Virus record (IMG/VR): IMGVR_UViG_3300033155_001273
Location: 1 to 34,273 of that record
From: a virus
Direction: 5' to 3' (one strand)
Length of the DNA stretch: 34,273 nt
The notes under the pieces were generated by a model. It saw only the letters and a program-made list of their open reading frames with translations. It had not been told where the DNA came from and ran no database searches. This document shows, in pieces, positions 25,222-33,899 of the stretch; position 1 is the first letter of the stretch, and each line of letters begins with the position of its first letter. The translations under genes were made by a program, and so were the position numbers.

Positions 25222-25471
25222 TCAGGATACCCTCGACCTTCTTCCGCACAGCCCGCATCTCTCTAGCCACCCGGTCGGCCTGCGGGTGCCCGATCCCCTC
25301 AAGGACTGAGATCCAGAGATGAAATGATGTGAACTGGTGGGACAAGGCGCTGCCCTTTGTGCGGAGCTCGTCCATTTGAGCCTTCTGGAGCCTCGCCCTG
25401 TCACGAAGCCCGTCAAGGATCTCAGGCTTGTCCCGCTCGAACTCGGCCGCAACCTTAGCTGCGAGGTCCAT
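25214..25471 (-). CDS. Small helical protein (85 aa)
   Basis: Unrecognised. The sequence is mainly helical and basic/acidic mixed (AAKVAAEFERDKPEILDGLR and LQKAQMDELRTKGSALSHQF), with a C-terminal helix rich in Arg and Lys. There is no membrane or signal segment. It lies eight bases after the preceding gene and overlaps the first tailspike start, so it may be a small adaptor or a chaperone for the spikes, but nothing confirms that. Confidence 0.6.
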   Translation of the reverse strand: MDLAAKVAAEFERDKPEILDGLRDRARLQKAQMDELRTKGSALSHQFTSFHLWISVLEGIGHPQADRVAREMRAVRKKVEGILNA

Positions 25472-25479
25472 GACGCCAC

Positions 25480-25932
25480 CTATGCGGTGCGAGTCAGAGT
25501 CATTACTCCGCTGGTGTTCCAGGTGATCGACACGTCATCGACGATCATGGAGACCGGCCCGCCCATGTCGAGGTAGCCGGGGCATTCCAGGTTGCTCGCG
25601 TCATTGTTCACCAGGATAGCCCAGTAAATGTCTTCCGGCGAGCTGGCCGCAGCCGTCCAGAGCACGTTCCCGGTGTCATCGAATGTGGTAACGCCAGCCG
25701 CATGAGCAATGCCTGTGCCAGTCAGCACCTTCCCGCCTGTGGTGTAACTACCCCCCTGAGCACACTCATTGGCTGAGAAGTCAGCCCACCTTGGCGTAGC
25801 GGTGGTTACAATCGGTTCGGTACCGGCGTTGGTAATCAGGCGAACACTGAACTCGTCATTGTCAAAGTCATGTACCTTATTCAGTACATCGAATGTCGCT
25901 TCGTTAAACGTTACCCAGTCATTTCTTGCCAT
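25480..25932 (-). CDS. Beta-rich minor structural protein (150 aa)
   Basis: An AGGAGG site seven bases before the ATG supports the start. The protein opens NDWVTFNEATFDVLNKVHDF, then DNDEFSVRLITNAG, then RWADFSANECAQGGSYTTGG, then a beta-rich rest with AILVNNDASN. This order (an N-terminal helix, a 'D..F.V.L.T' strand, W-x-D-x-x-x-N-E, GG-Y) is one I recall in small phage virion proteins of unassigned function near capsid and tail genes. Probably a decoration or fibre-base protein; exact role unknown. Confidence 0.68.
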   Translation of the reverse strand: MARNDWVTFNEATFDVLNKVHDFDNDEFSVRLITNAGTEPIVTTATPRWADFSANECAQGGSYTTGGKVLTGTGIAHAAGVTTFDDTGNVLWTAAASSPEDIYWAILVNNDASNLECPGYLDMGGPVSMIVDDVSITWNTSGVMTLTRTA

Positions 25933-25940
25933 GATTCCTC

Positions 25941-26321
25941 CTAGATCCCTACACCGTGGCGGCAGAGTCCGAAGAAGCAGACTGTGACATCATCATCCAG
26001 CGTAATCACAAACCGATACGATGCGAAGGGTCGGTCCATCGCGGTTGGCGGATCGAAGAACCCCGCATCGTTATTGGCGCCGGAAGCCAGGGCCACGAAC
26101 TCCTCGTAGGCATCTGCCGGATCCACGCCTCGCCGGCCGTAGGCGTCCGCAGGGCTCACCTGGACGTCGATCTTGACGTTAGCCACGTCCGGGTAACTCA
26201 AGAAGAACTGGCACCCGTTGAGGTCTTCTGCGTTGTACCACTCGGTAGTGATTGGGCTATCTGCGACCAGAACCGGCTCGCCCTTATAGAACCAATGCGT
26301 GACGTTATGAAAAGCGCCCAT
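25941..26321 (-). CDS. Hypothetical structural protein (126 aa)
   Basis: Unrecognised. A strong GGGAGG site lies seven bases before the ATG, just downstream of the terminator. The protein is beta-rich (VANVKIDVQVSPADAYGRRG, ASYRFVITLDDDVTVCFFGL), without membrane or catalytic motifs. Since it follows the capsid terminator with its own good ribosome site, it may be translated from read-through transcripts or from an unseen promoter. Likely a minor head or head-surface protein. Confidence 0.62.
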   Translation of the reverse strand: MGAFHNVTHWFYKGEPVLVADSPITTEWYNAEDLNGCQFFLSYPDVANVKIDVQVSPADAYGRRGVDPADAYEEFVALASGANNDAGFFDPPTAMDRPFASYRFVITLDDDVTVCFFGLCRHGVGI

Positions 26322-26332
26322 AGTGCCTCCCT

Positions 26333-26380
26333 AAAAAGCGGCGGGGGGCTTGGAGGAAAGGAGACTCCTCACCCCCCGCC
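26333..26380 (-). terminator. Rho-independent terminator after the major capsid gene
   Basis: On the minus strand a nine-base stem (GGCGGGGGG at 26380-26372 and CCCCCCGCC at 26348-26340) is closed by a 23-base loop that holds a second small hairpin (GAGG with CCTC), followed by GC and TTTTT at 26337-26333. It begins nine bases after the capsid stop codon. The stem is all G-C and the U-run is in the right place, so this is a convincing intrinsic terminator for transcripts coming from the head module. Confidence 0.85.
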
Positions 26381-26388
26381 TTCGTGAG

Positions 26389-27366
26389 TTAGGAGCCCGG
26401 ACGCCCCACAAAGTCGAGATAGTCGATCACGCCTGTCATCAGCCGCATGTGGTTGAAGACGGAGCGTGTGCGATTGCGACGGCCAAATTCCCACTTGGCC
26501 GAGAGGTTCTTGCGGATACGGAAGACGAGGTTCTGCTTGGCGTTCTTGCCGAGCATGAAGTTATCATCCGTGTCCTCGAGCTCGATGCAATAGACAACCT
26601 TGATGTTCTTCTTTGCCAACGAGTTAACGTTCTTTGAGGAGACGTACTCCGTGCCGGTTGCGGAACCGCCGGTAGCCACTGTCCCATCGAACTCATACTG
26701 TTGGTTCAGAATCCTGGTGATGTCTCGTGCATGGCTGTCGTGGAGAACGATCGACTCCGGCGTACCGCGTTTCCTCAGTCCATTGTGGGTGTACTGGTCA
26801 ATGCGGAGCTTGTCGATCATGTCCCAAATATTCGAGAACGACACTGAGCCGGCGGCCAGCTTGTTGTCGTAGACCTCGCCGGTCCCGTACAACGGGTGAT
26901 CGTCAGCGCAGAGCGCCTTCGAGTCGTACATGACCTGGCCGGTGGCGGCCGAGAACGCACGGTTGAAGACCGAGGCCGCATAGAGGCACCGGGCCTGAGA
27001 GAAGCTCTGACCCATGCTCGTACCGAGCTTGTTGAGGAACTGCTTCTCGGTGATGTGCCGCATGTCCTCGAGCAGTTTGTCGTCGATATCGGAGCCGAGC
27101 GCGATTTCCACATCGGATAGCGTCCACTCCCCGATCTCTTTCATTGCCTCGGTCTGGATGTCCTCACCGAACTTGCGCTCGTGAGGCAGTCCGAAGCCGC
27201 TCCAGAGGTAGCCCCGAATTTCCTGGTCGCCGGGGCCGAGTTTTGCCTTGTCTCCGAACACCTGGCCGTAGTCCCAGGTATTAGAGATGGCTTCGTCAAA
27301 CATGGGCTTCTCATACTCGATCAGAGAAGTCGTGCGAGTCCACTGGGAGGTTGTCATTACCATCAT
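26389..27366 (-). CDS. Major capsid protein (HK97-fold type, 325 aa)
   Basis: The protein shows features of HK97-fold coat proteins of the Mu gpT-like group: FSQARCLYAASVFNRAFSAA followed by DSKALCADDHPLYGTGEVYD, with NKLAAGSVSFSNIWDMID, a strand SIVLHDSHARDITRIL, and a C-terminal NLSAKWEFGRRNRTRSVF. These match the E-loop/spine/A-domain pattern in such proteins, though fold families are not separable by eye. The mRNA has AGGGAGG at 27376-27370; spacing fits the second ATG (27363) better than the first (27366). A strong terminator follows, and scaffold, decoration and portal genes lie upstream, as usual for a head operon. No N-terminal extension for self-cleavage is obvious. Confidence 0.85.
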   Translation of the reverse strand: MMVMTTSQWTRTTSLIEYEKPMFDEAISNTWDYGQVFGDKAKLGPGDQEIRGYLWSGFGLPHERKFGEDIQTEAMKEIGEWTLSDVEIALGSDIDDKLLEDMRHITEKQFLNKLGTSMGQSFSQARCLYAASVFNRAFSAATGQVMYDSKALCADDHPLYGTGEVYDNKLAAGSVSFSNIWDMIDKLRIDQYTHNGLRKRGTPESIVLHDSHARDITRILNQQYEFDGTVATGGSATGTEYVSSKNVNSLAKKNIKVVYCIELEDTDDNFMLGKNAKQNLVFRIRKNLSAKWEFGRRNRTRSVFNHMRLMTGVIDYLDFVGRPGS

Positions 27367-27374
27367 TTACCTCC

Positions 27375-27815
27375 CTAAATTCCGACGTGCTGTGATATTT
27401 CCTCTTTCAAGGTGCCCTGGGGTGCGATGAAGATGAGGGCGTCCGCGATGCCGGTAACGGCAGATTTATCGAAATCCGCGTACCACTCGCCCGCGACCGC
27501 AACGAGACCGTACTTGGTTCCTGGGATGAATGTTGAGGCGTCGGTAACAACCGCGCCACTCACATCCCATGTATCGAGTTGGATAATATCGCCGGGAAAC
27601 AGCGGGGTAGCAACAGCGTCTTCGCCTGTCGTGCCCGATGCGTCGGCCTGTGCCAGTCCTAAGAGTACGGAGTCTGCGTTATCCAGAATCCGCATCTCGC
27701 CAGAAGCGTCGAGGGCGAGAAAATCACCGGCTTCCCACGATTGGGAAGCGTCTTCGAGCCCGTGATAGGACTGACGGCGCCAGGTTGAAACAATAACCGG
27801 CTTTACTGCCGCCAT
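27375..27815 (-). CDS. Capsid decoration-like protein (146 aa)
   Basis: The mostly beta protein (SWEAGDFLALDASGEMRILD, then ADSVLLGLAQADASG, then LFPGDIIQLDTWDVSGAVVT, then GTKYGLVAVAGEWYAD) has the beta-tulip flavour of small phage head decoration proteins that trim the capsid at the three-fold axes. It lies directly upstream of the capsid gene with an AGGAGG ribosome site, the place where such genes are expected. The size of 146 residues fits. Assignment is by position and composition, not by a diagnostic motif. Confidence 0.65.
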   Translation of the reverse strand: MAAVKPVIVSTWRRQSYHGLEDASQSWEAGDFLALDASGEMRILDNADSVLLGLAQADASGTTGEDAVATPLFPGDIIQLDTWDVSGAVVTDASTFIPGTKYGLVAVAGEWYADFDKSAVTGIADALIFIAPQGTLKEEISQHVGI

Positions 27816-27833
27816 TGGGAGCCTCCTAGTTTT

Positions 27834-28487
27834 TTATTCGACCGCGCTCCCTTCTGAATTTTGACTTTTGCCCTCAATCGGATTCAACGGCAGCTTTCTG
27901 AAGGTCTCAGTGACCTCAAGAGGACCTGTGGCTTCGCCGGCAACGGAATTCGGTTGCCTGTGCTTCATTGCGTGCTCAAGTCTCTTATCCTTTGCTGCTT
28001 GTTGCCTCTTGGCAAGCTCCGTTGTTTTCACACAAACTATGTGTCGTTCAACCGTTCCCCTTCCATACCATGCTACAGCACCCTCGTAGTTTTTCAGGCC
28101 AGCTTCGTGCTGGAGCTGCGAGCTCCACGTATCACCGAGCATGTGGACCTGGAGGACCTTGTAGCCTTTCGCCCCCTGCGAGCGCGGGTCTTTCTCGAGG
28201 AAGAACCCCACCTCCCAGGTACGCGGGTCGTCTGGATCGCCGCCGTAGTTTTTGTTCAAGAACGTCTGGATGATCCCCTCGAGGCGGGTTGTTTCGACGC
28301 TGGTGGAGGCGTACTCCGCATTGAACTTGTCGAACTCGTAGGGGTCAAGAACCCCCTGGTTCCGGTCCGCGCTGGCGCCTGGATCGATTTTCTGGTCCTT
28401 GAGTGCCTGCGGGATGGAGGTTTTCTTCTGATCTCGGATCTTTTGCAGGGCGTCCTTTTGGGTGCCCGTGGTGGTTTCTTTAGCCAT
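27834..28487 (-). CDS. Hypothetical head-region protein (217 aa)
   Basis: Unrecognised. The first 60 residues are charged and probably helical (QKDALQKIRDQKKTSIPQAL). The central part has mixed strands and helices (WEVGFFLEKDPRSQGAKGYK, then VLQVHMLGDTWSSQL), and the C-terminus is basic and disordered. No cysteine cluster or membrane region. It lies between scaffold and decoration genes with a GGGGGAG site upstream. A role in capsid assembly or as an internal head protein is plausible from location only. Confidence 0.65.
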   Translation of the reverse strand: MAKETTTGTQKDALQKIRDQKKTSIPQALKDQKIDPGASADRNQGVLDPYEFDKFNAEYASTSVETTRLEGIIQTFLNKNYGGDPDDPRTWEVGFFLEKDPRSQGAKGYKVLQVHMLGDTWSSQLQHEAGLKNYEGAVAWYGRGTVERHIVCVKTTELAKRQQAAKDKRLEHAMKHRQPNSVAGEATGPLEVTETFRKLPLNPIEGKSQNSEGSAVE

Positions 28488-28488
28488 G

Positions 28489-29430
28489 TCACTCCCCCCT
28501 TAGTGCTTGGGCGGCCTTGAGTTGCTCTGGAGTGTACGTCACGCCGTCAGCCTTGGCCGCTGCAAGCGCGTCACGGTCCTCCTGGCCCAATCCATCGGTT
28601 GCGGGAGGGGACGCGGCCTGGGGCCCCTGTGGAGACGCTCCAGGGCGCATTGTAGGTGCAGAGATTTCGACCTCCCCTTTCGCCATGTGCAGGACCCTGG
28701 CGAGGAATTTCTGGTTATTGACGATGTCATCGAGTCTCGCGGTGTCGCCTTCTCGGTCGGCAACCTCCATCGCTCGAGTGACACACGCATTGATGGTGTC
28801 CTCGACGTGGCGCTGGATCTCGGGGCTGTTGCGGAACTCCTCATCCCGGTTAAGGATGCTGTCTTTCGCGTAGAAGCCGTCCACGGCGGCCTCACACGCC
28901 TTCGCGGAGTGCTGGACCTGGGCGGAGATGCGGGCGTACTCCGCGTCGTTGGCCGCTTGACCGCGGCGGCTTTGCTCCTCGATGGTTTTATGGAGCGGCG
29001 CGGTCTCGTTGTAGATCTTCCAGTCGTAGTGGGCTTGGAGCTTCTGAGCGGCCTTGCCTGGCTCCAGCTCCCACTCTTCCTGGGTCGGAAGATCGACCTT
29101 GGGCGGTGCGGCCGGGGCCGTTGGTGGGGCCGCTGCCGGATAGCCGTCATTCGGCGGCCCTGGCGGGTGATGTGTTACCGGCGGAGGCTGCTGGAACGTC
29201 CCCTTGATGCTATCCGGCATGGCAATAGGTTCATGCTCAACCGGAGCGACGGCGGGGTCCGAAGGGGGCGGCGTGGTCGCATCGCCAGTCGGCACCGGCT
29301 CATCTGGCGGAGTGACTGGTTCCACCGCCGGGGTTGGGGTAGGGCTGGCGGGTGCGGGAGCTGAGTCGCCGCCACCCCCTCCAGGCTCCGCCTCGAACTG
29401 ATACGCTGTTTTAAGCCACTTAAAATCCAT
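28489..29430 (-). CDS. Scaffolding protein candidate (313 aa)
   Basis: The N-terminal third is Pro/Ala/Asp-rich and disordered (PTPAVEPVTPPDEPVPTGDA), followed by charged helices from about residue 110 (WELEPGKAAQKLQAHYDWKI and SAKACEAAVDGFYAKDSILN) and a polar, Gln/Ala-rich C-terminus ending LKAAQALRGE. A Pro-rich start, long helices and its place between portal and capsid genes are typical of internal scaffold proteins that leave the procapsid. AAGGAGGAG precedes the ATG. No protease motif is seen in it. Assignment rests on composition and position. Confidence 0.65.
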   Translation of the reverse strand: MDFKWLKTAYQFEAEPGGGGGDSAPAPASPTPTPAVEPVTPPDEPVPTGDATTPPPSDPAVAPVEHEPIAMPDSIKGTFQQPPPVTHHPPGPPNDGYPAAAPPTAPAAPPKVDLPTQEEWELEPGKAAQKLQAHYDWKIYNETAPLHKTIEEQSRRGQAANDAEYARISAQVQHSAKACEAAVDGFYAKDSILNRDEEFRNSPEIQRHVEDTINACVTRAMEVADREGDTARLDDIVNNQKFLARVLHMAKGEVEISAPTMRPGASPQGPQAASPPATDGLGQEDRDALAAAKADGVTYTPEQLKAAQALRGE

Positions 29431-29433
29431 GAG

Positions 29434-29706
29434 TTACTCCTCCTTCTCTACTTTCGGCGGCTTTTCGAGAGCCATTGCGAGATAACCATCCTGGGTTCTA
29501 CCCTGTGCGGCGAGGGTTGCAAGCTCTGCGGGATTTCTCCCTAGCTGGAGCATTGCATCCTGGGTGGCATATTTATCGGCTGCGAACATATCTATCATCG
29601 CTCCCCATTCAGGCTGACGCTTGAGGTGGTTGATCTCCGTCTGGTTCCATTCCGGCAGGTGGGACGTCGGAGACCTGTCCTCCAATGTCCACGAGTTGTG
29701 ATTCAT
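29434..29706 (-). CDS. Small hypothetical protein overlapping the portal gene (90 aa)
   Basis: I chose the ATG at 29706, which lies inside the 3' end of the portal gene in another frame and overlaps it by 98 bases, because the residues before it (Arg/Ser-rich) look like an out-of-frame shadow. From there the protein reads sensibly: SWTLEDRSPTSHLPEWNQTE, then PEWGAMIDMFAADKYATQDA, then a helix MLQLGRNPAELATLAAQGRT. No strong ribosome site is visible, so translation may be coupled to portal. Unrecognised; possibly a small head assembly factor. Confidence 0.5.
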   Translation of the reverse strand: MNHNSWTLEDRSPTSHLPEWNQTEINHLKRQPEWGAMIDMFAADKYATQDAMLQLGRNPAELATLAAQGRTQDGYLAMALEKPPKVEKEE

Positions 29707-31585
29707 CGTCGATGACTCTTGCTTGGAGCTGTTGGATGATGTTCGTGAGTTGGGCGATGGTTTGCGCCATAGCCTCGCCAGCCATTTTGGAACCCTCGAT
29801 GTCGAGCTCATTCTTAACCTCCTGCATATCGAACTCCGCGAGGAATTCGTTGAGGACGAGATCATACACATCAAGGAAGTTTCCGGCGAGGGCAGCAAGT
29901 GGCCCGCCCTCAACAGCCACCGATCCCATCTCCGCCGCACCGTTGAAGATTTCCGGTAGCTTGTCGACCATTGCCAGGATCTCTTGTTTCTTGATCGCCT
30001 TGGACATGGTTTGCGAGTTGACCTTGGTCTCGATGATGATTTGGTCTTTCCAGTATCCCGGCGGGAACTCGATGGTCATGGCCTTCATCATCTCGCCAAG
30101 CTCCTCGTCCTGGGCGTCGATGAAGATTTGCATGGACTGGGGATTGAACTGGCGGTAGCGCGAGTATTGCATCTGGACGATGCGGGCGAGGAACTCCCGG
30201 TAGCGGGTCATCATCTCGAACAGGGGTTGCATGGCCCGCTCGAGGATGGCGCTGGTTCCGGTCGCGGTCGGCCGTTCCGCGAGCTCCTGGCCGAAGAAGG
30301 CCGGCGGGATAGAGGCGGCATCGTGCATGTGCTTGACGATGCGCTCGAGCAGGTTGAGGAGGAAGCCAACATCGCCGGAGGCCAGGCGGACCTCCATGAT
30401 CCCTTTGCGGAGATCGTCGATCATCGCATCCTCAACTTCGGCCAGGCCGGGGCCGAGTTCCCCGTTATCGAGGAAGTTGGAGAGTTTGAGGCGCTTGAGG
30501 GCGATGAGGAGCGGGTTGATCGCTCGCACGCCAGCGTCGAGGAGGATGTTCATAATCGCCACGTATGCGCGGTGGAGCTGATCCAGCACGGAGCAGAGCG
30601 ATTTGCCGTCCATTGAGGCGAGGGTTGGGTGCCAGGCGAAGGTTGAGTACGGGCGGGGGAAGTCCTGGTAGAAGGGGCCATGCGCTGCCAGCCACGTTTT
30701 CTGTTTCAGGTCGAGGATGATGACGACCTCTTCGCCGTCGTAGACGGTGTAGGTCTCCATGAGGGAGACCTCCGAGAGTTCGGTCTTGTTCGCCTTGGGC
30801 TCAATCCCGTGGGCAGCATGGATCTCTTCCTTGGCGAGTTCGGCATCGGCATCCTCGCGGGCCTCACCGATCGACATAGGATCCAGGTCTTTGCGGTAGT
30901 AGTCCTTGTCCTGTTCGATCTTGATTTTCCCCGGCGTACTCTCGAACCGCTCACAGAACCACCTTGCCTCATCGACCGATGCGGAGGGGATGGGGTGATA
31001 GATCCGGCGGGTATCGACAACGTAGGGGAAGCACCCCTCGTCCTCGATAATGGTTTTGGTTTGTTCAACGTCCTCGCCCATCTCATCGACATCCCAGTAC
31101 CGGATTTTTCGCTCACGGAAGGACCAGGCGGTTTTGACGACGGACTTGGTGAAGATTTGGGCGCCGCGGATCGAGTCGTTAACGACGGCCTCGTATTTCG
31201 AGCGATCGGCCATCCAGTCGATGAGGACATCGTGCGCGGAGGCCATTTCGGTAAATCCAGGCCGGCCCTTGCCGACGAAGATTTGATCCTGGGCGAACAC
31301 TGGGTTGGAGATGTTCGACCCGGCGTGCCTGCAAATCTCGAACGTGATGGTGAAATCGAGTTGCGCGTCTTTGTCGCCGCGGGCCTTGGGATCTCCGGTG
31401 GCCCAGTAGTTTTCCTCGCAGGACGTCCATTCCGGCTCGAGGGTGTCCTTGCGGTTCTCCACCACCTCGTCGATCTCGTCACAGAGGGCGACAACGAAGG
31501 CATCGAACGCCTCATCTTCTCCGAGCTTCTTGACTAAGTGGGTTATTTCGTAGGTTTGCGGGGGTTTCCGTGTGGCTTGAGTCAT
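29609..31585 (-). CDS. Portal protein (658 aa)
   Basis: The size, position directly after the large terminase, and sequence suggest a podovirus-type portal. A crown/wing region with helices opens the protein (VVALCDEIDEVVENRKDTLE); then PYSTFAWHPTLASMDGKSLC and DQLHRAYVAIMNILLDAGVR match the clip/stem region of large portals; then HMHDAASIPPAFFGQELAER and ATGTSAILERAMQPLFEMMT; and a C-terminal helical, Gln-rich tail with Pro at the end. Twelve copies would form the ring through which DNA enters and leaves. The start overlaps the terminase stop (ATGA). Confident in role, unsure of the subfamily. Confidence 0.82.
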   Translation of the reverse strand: MTQATRKPPQTYEITHLVKKLGEDEAFDAFVVALCDEIDEVVENRKDTLEPEWTSCEENYWATGDPKARGDKDAQLDFTITFEICRHAGSNISNPVFAQDQIFVGKGRPGFTEMASAHDVLIDWMADRSKYEAVVNDSIRGAQIFTKSVVKTAWSFRERKIRYWDVDEMGEDVEQTKTIIEDEGCFPYVVDTRRIYHPIPSASVDEARWFCERFESTPGKIKIEQDKDYYRKDLDPMSIGEAREDADAELAKEEIHAAHGIEPKANKTELSEVSLMETYTVYDGEEVVIILDLKQKTWLAAHGPFYQDFPRPYSTFAWHPTLASMDGKSLCSVLDQLHRAYVAIMNILLDAGVRAINPLLIALKRLKLSNFLDNGELGPGLAEVEDAMIDDLRKGIMEVRLASGDVGFLLNLLERIVKHMHDAASIPPAFFGQELAERPTATGTSAILERAMQPLFEMMTRYREFLARIVQMQYSRYRQFNPQSMQIFIDAQDEELGEMMKAMTIEFPPGYWKDQIIIETKVNSQTMSKAIKKQEILAMVDKLPEIFNGAAEMGSVAVEGGPLAALAGNFLDVYDLVLNEFLAEFDMQEVKNELDIEGSKMAGEAMAQTIAQLTNIIQQLQARVIDDESQLVDIGGQVSDVPPAGMEPDGDQPPQASA

Positions 31586-33255
31586 CGTCTACCCCCACCT
31601 CTCACCAGTCCATAACGGACGGGCATTGGATGAACATTGGTTCCGTATTCGTCATCGCTCTCATCTCGAATATGGGTCGTGGAGTAGCGTTTGTCATCCT
31701 CTGCGTAGATCCACCAGTCAACGTGCATTGGCATGGTGTCCGCCAGCGCAGGGCTGTCTCCCATGATTGTTCCATCTGGTGCGATGTTGAGGTTGACCAG
31801 ATGGGATACAACTTCTTCATGATCAGGGTATAGCACAAAAACCTGATGATCCGCAACGTAGGGATGGAATCTGTCGAGCAAGCGCCTGCCCTTGCTCTGC
31901 CCTCCTGGGGTAAACGGTTCGATTCTGATGTAGATGCTCCGCTTGACCATTTCCTGCTTCAGCCAGGCGCCAACCCACACTTGCATGGCGCCGGCCTCGG
32001 GGATGAGCAAGCGGGCATCCCACTTGATCCCCATGTCGAGGAGGGCGGTGATTTGCGCCATCGGGTTTGGGTGTTCCTCGCGCCAGTAGTCGAGCAGGCA
32101 CCCGAAGCGCATTGACGGCAGCCACCAGAACGCGGTGATACCGGAATCGTTGGAGTCTTTATTGAGTCCGCCGGTCGGATCCATCGCCACGGTAACGAAG
32201 CCGAGCGATGCTGGGTAAGCCACGCCGTCGATGTAGATGGCTTGCAGTTTGCCGTTAGAGTCATGTGATCTGGTGTAGGGCAGGAAGTCCTCACGCCGGA
32301 AGCGCCGGATCCCCTCGTCGAGAAGGACGTTGAGCATCTGGTGAGCGAACTTGTAGGATCCCATTTGCCGGAGGGTTTTCTTGAGTCCCTCCATTGTTCG
32401 CCGCTCGGGGAAGATGGGTTGCCCCTCCTGCCACACGAGCTCGCGGTTGGGCTCCAGCACGCTCTCGTTGATGTACTCCTCGTTATCGGTTGGGAGTTTC
32501 AGGCCGAGGGAATCGAGGAAGTTATACCACTGGTCGTTGCAGTAGCATCCGAGAACCATCTTGCAGTAGTCGGGGCTCTTGAGGAGCTGTTCATAGTAGC
32601 CCTTCTCGCCGCCGGGCCAGAGGGTGCCGATGATGAGGAGGATGGAGTTTTCATCCTCGAACAGCGGGTCCAGGGTCTCAAGGAACTCGACGGCGCCGAC
32701 CATCTCCGCGGCTGAGTTGGCGGCTTTGTTGTCCACACCGTCGTCGACGATGATGATGTCGTAGTGCCCGCCGACGATACCGGACTTGACGCCGGCCAGG
32801 GTGACGGATGCCTCGGGGCTCTCGATGGTGCGCGTGACGGAGAATTCCGTAGCGGTCCAGACGTTGCGCCTGGCATCCGGTGGTGGGACAAGGCCGGGGA
32901 AGTAGAGGCGCATGGCGCGGCCCTGGAGGATGTGTTTGATCTTCCGGCCCTTCTTCTTCGCCTCGTCCAAGTTGTGCATACACATCAAGATACGTTTGTT
33001 TGGGTCGTTGATTAGGATGTGGACGATGTAGGCGATGTTGAGGAGCGAGGTCTTGAAGTGACCTCGAGGGACCATGCAGAGGAACCAGCGGTTTCCTTCG
33101 TCGAGCCCCTTTTGGAACCACATCGCCATAGCGAAGTGCAGCACGAGGGAGAGCTTGTGGAATTCGCAGAGATACCAGGCGGTCCAGAAGATGCTTTTCC
33201 GACACTTTGCTTGGATTTTCTTGATGTCAATGGGCGCTTCTTCGGCGCCTGGCAT
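31582..33255 (-). CDS. terL: Terminase large subunit (557 aa)
   Basis: The ATPase half shows a variant Walker A, VPRGHFKTS at residues 62-70, and Walker B DIIIVDDGVD at 166-175, followed by IIGTLWPGG at about 208-216, the coupling motif. The nuclease half has VAMDP (Asp359), LLIPE (Glu420) and GDSPALADTM (Asp500, Asp506), which fit an RNase H-like metal site, and RFHPYVADHQVFVL, typical of the region before the last acids. It pumps DNA into the procapsid and cuts it. The small terminase candidate overlaps upstream by one base, the portal follows with a four-base overlap. Length is normal. Confidence 0.9.
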   Translation of the reverse strand: MPGAEEAPIDIKKIQAKCRKSIFWTAWYLCEFHKLSLVLHFAMAMWFQKGLDEGNRWFLCMVPRGHFKTSLLNIAYIVHILINDPNKRILMCMHNLDEAKKKGRKIKHILQGRAMRLYFPGLVPPPDARRNVWTATEFSVTRTIESPEASVTLAGVKSGIVGGHYDIIIVDDGVDNKAANSAAEMVGAVEFLETLDPLFEDENSILLIIGTLWPGGEKGYYEQLLKSPDYCKMVLGCYCNDQWYNFLDSLGLKLPTDNEEYINESVLEPNRELVWQEGQPIFPERRTMEGLKKTLRQMGSYKFAHQMLNVLLDEGIRRFRREDFLPYTRSHDSNGKLQAIYIDGVAYPASLGFVTVAMDPTGGLNKDSNDSGITAFWWLPSMRFGCLLDYWREEHPNPMAQITALLDMGIKWDARLLIPEAGAMQVWVGAWLKQEMVKRSIYIRIEPFTPGGQSKGRRLLDRFHPYVADHQVFVLYPDHEEVVSHLVNLNIAPDGTIMGDSPALADTMPMHVDWWIYAEDDKRYSTTHIRDESDDEYGTNVHPMPVRYGLVRGGGRR

Positions 33256-33899
33256 CAGTTCTCCTCGCCCGGCATCTCGAGTGCGTCACCAAGCATTCGC
33301 TGTAGGCGGTCGTCCATTTGCTCGGCCTCTTTGTGGGCTTTCTTTAAGTCTGCGGGGATGAGCTCACGCATAGCGGACTTCTGTTTGGTTTTCAGGAACA
33401 GCCCGGTCCACTCGCGGATCTCTTTGGCGGCCAATTTGCGGTCGTCCTTGGAGGCCCCATCCTTGCCGGCCTGCCAGTCCTTCCACATTTTGATGGTTTC
33501 CGGAGCGGCTTCGATGAGGTGTTCGAGGAGGGTGATTTTGTGGCGGTAGAAGCGGTGAACGCACTCATCGACGTGCTGTTCGGTCCAGACCTTGTACGCA
33601 GCGGGGTTCTTTTCGGCCCATCGACGAGAGAGGCCGGGGTCGAGGCCGAGGATGCGGTCGATCTGCGTAAACTCCTCACCACCGACCTCATGGAGCAGGG
33701 AAACGTATTTCAGGCGGATGTTTTCGATGGCTGTGAGCTTGTCGGCGCCTACTGCGATGCGCCTTTCCTCGAAGGTGTCTTTGAGGGTTTGGTCGCCGCG
33801 GCCGTCCTCCGGGGAGGACACATCGGCGTCACGGCGGGCTTGCCGTTGAGCGATCCATCGTTTCGCCTTGGCGGTATCGGCGGGCTTTTTGCTCACCAT
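33255..33899 (-). CDS. Putative terminase small subunit (214 aa)
   Basis: The gene stands directly upstream of the large terminase and overlaps it by one base. The protein is helical and charged, with a likely helix-turn-helix in the middle (FTQIDRILGLDPGLSRRWAE), followed by a long helical region (IEAAPETIKMWKDWQAGKDG) and a C-terminal coiled-coil-like tail (KKAHKEAEQMDDRLQRM). Small terminases bind packaging-start DNA with such motifs and form rings. The assignment is by location plus HTH-like sequence. Only a weak CCTAAG precedes the ATG. Confidence 0.65.
   Translation of the reverse strand: MVSKKPADTAKAKRWIAQRQARRDADVSSPEDGRGDQTLKDTFEERRIAVGADKLTAIENIRLKYVSLLHEVGGEEFTQIDRILGLDPGLSRRWAEKNPAAYKVWTEQHVDECVHRFYRHKITLLEHLIEAAPETIKMWKDWQAGKDGASKDDRKLAAKEIREWTGLFLKTKQKSAMRELIPADLKKAHKEAEQMDDRLQRMLGDALEMPGEEN

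Noticed and set aside
28507-29364. Plus-strand open frame of 285 codons opposite the scaffold candidate
   Set aside because: Composition (Arg/Gly/Leu-rich, no folds) and position opposite a sensible minus-strand gene with a good ribosome site indicate a shadow.
30680-31537. Plus-strand open frame of 285 codons opposite portal
   Set aside because: The portal frame on the minus strand is clearly protein-coding by motif and context; the antisense frame is a codon-bias artefact.
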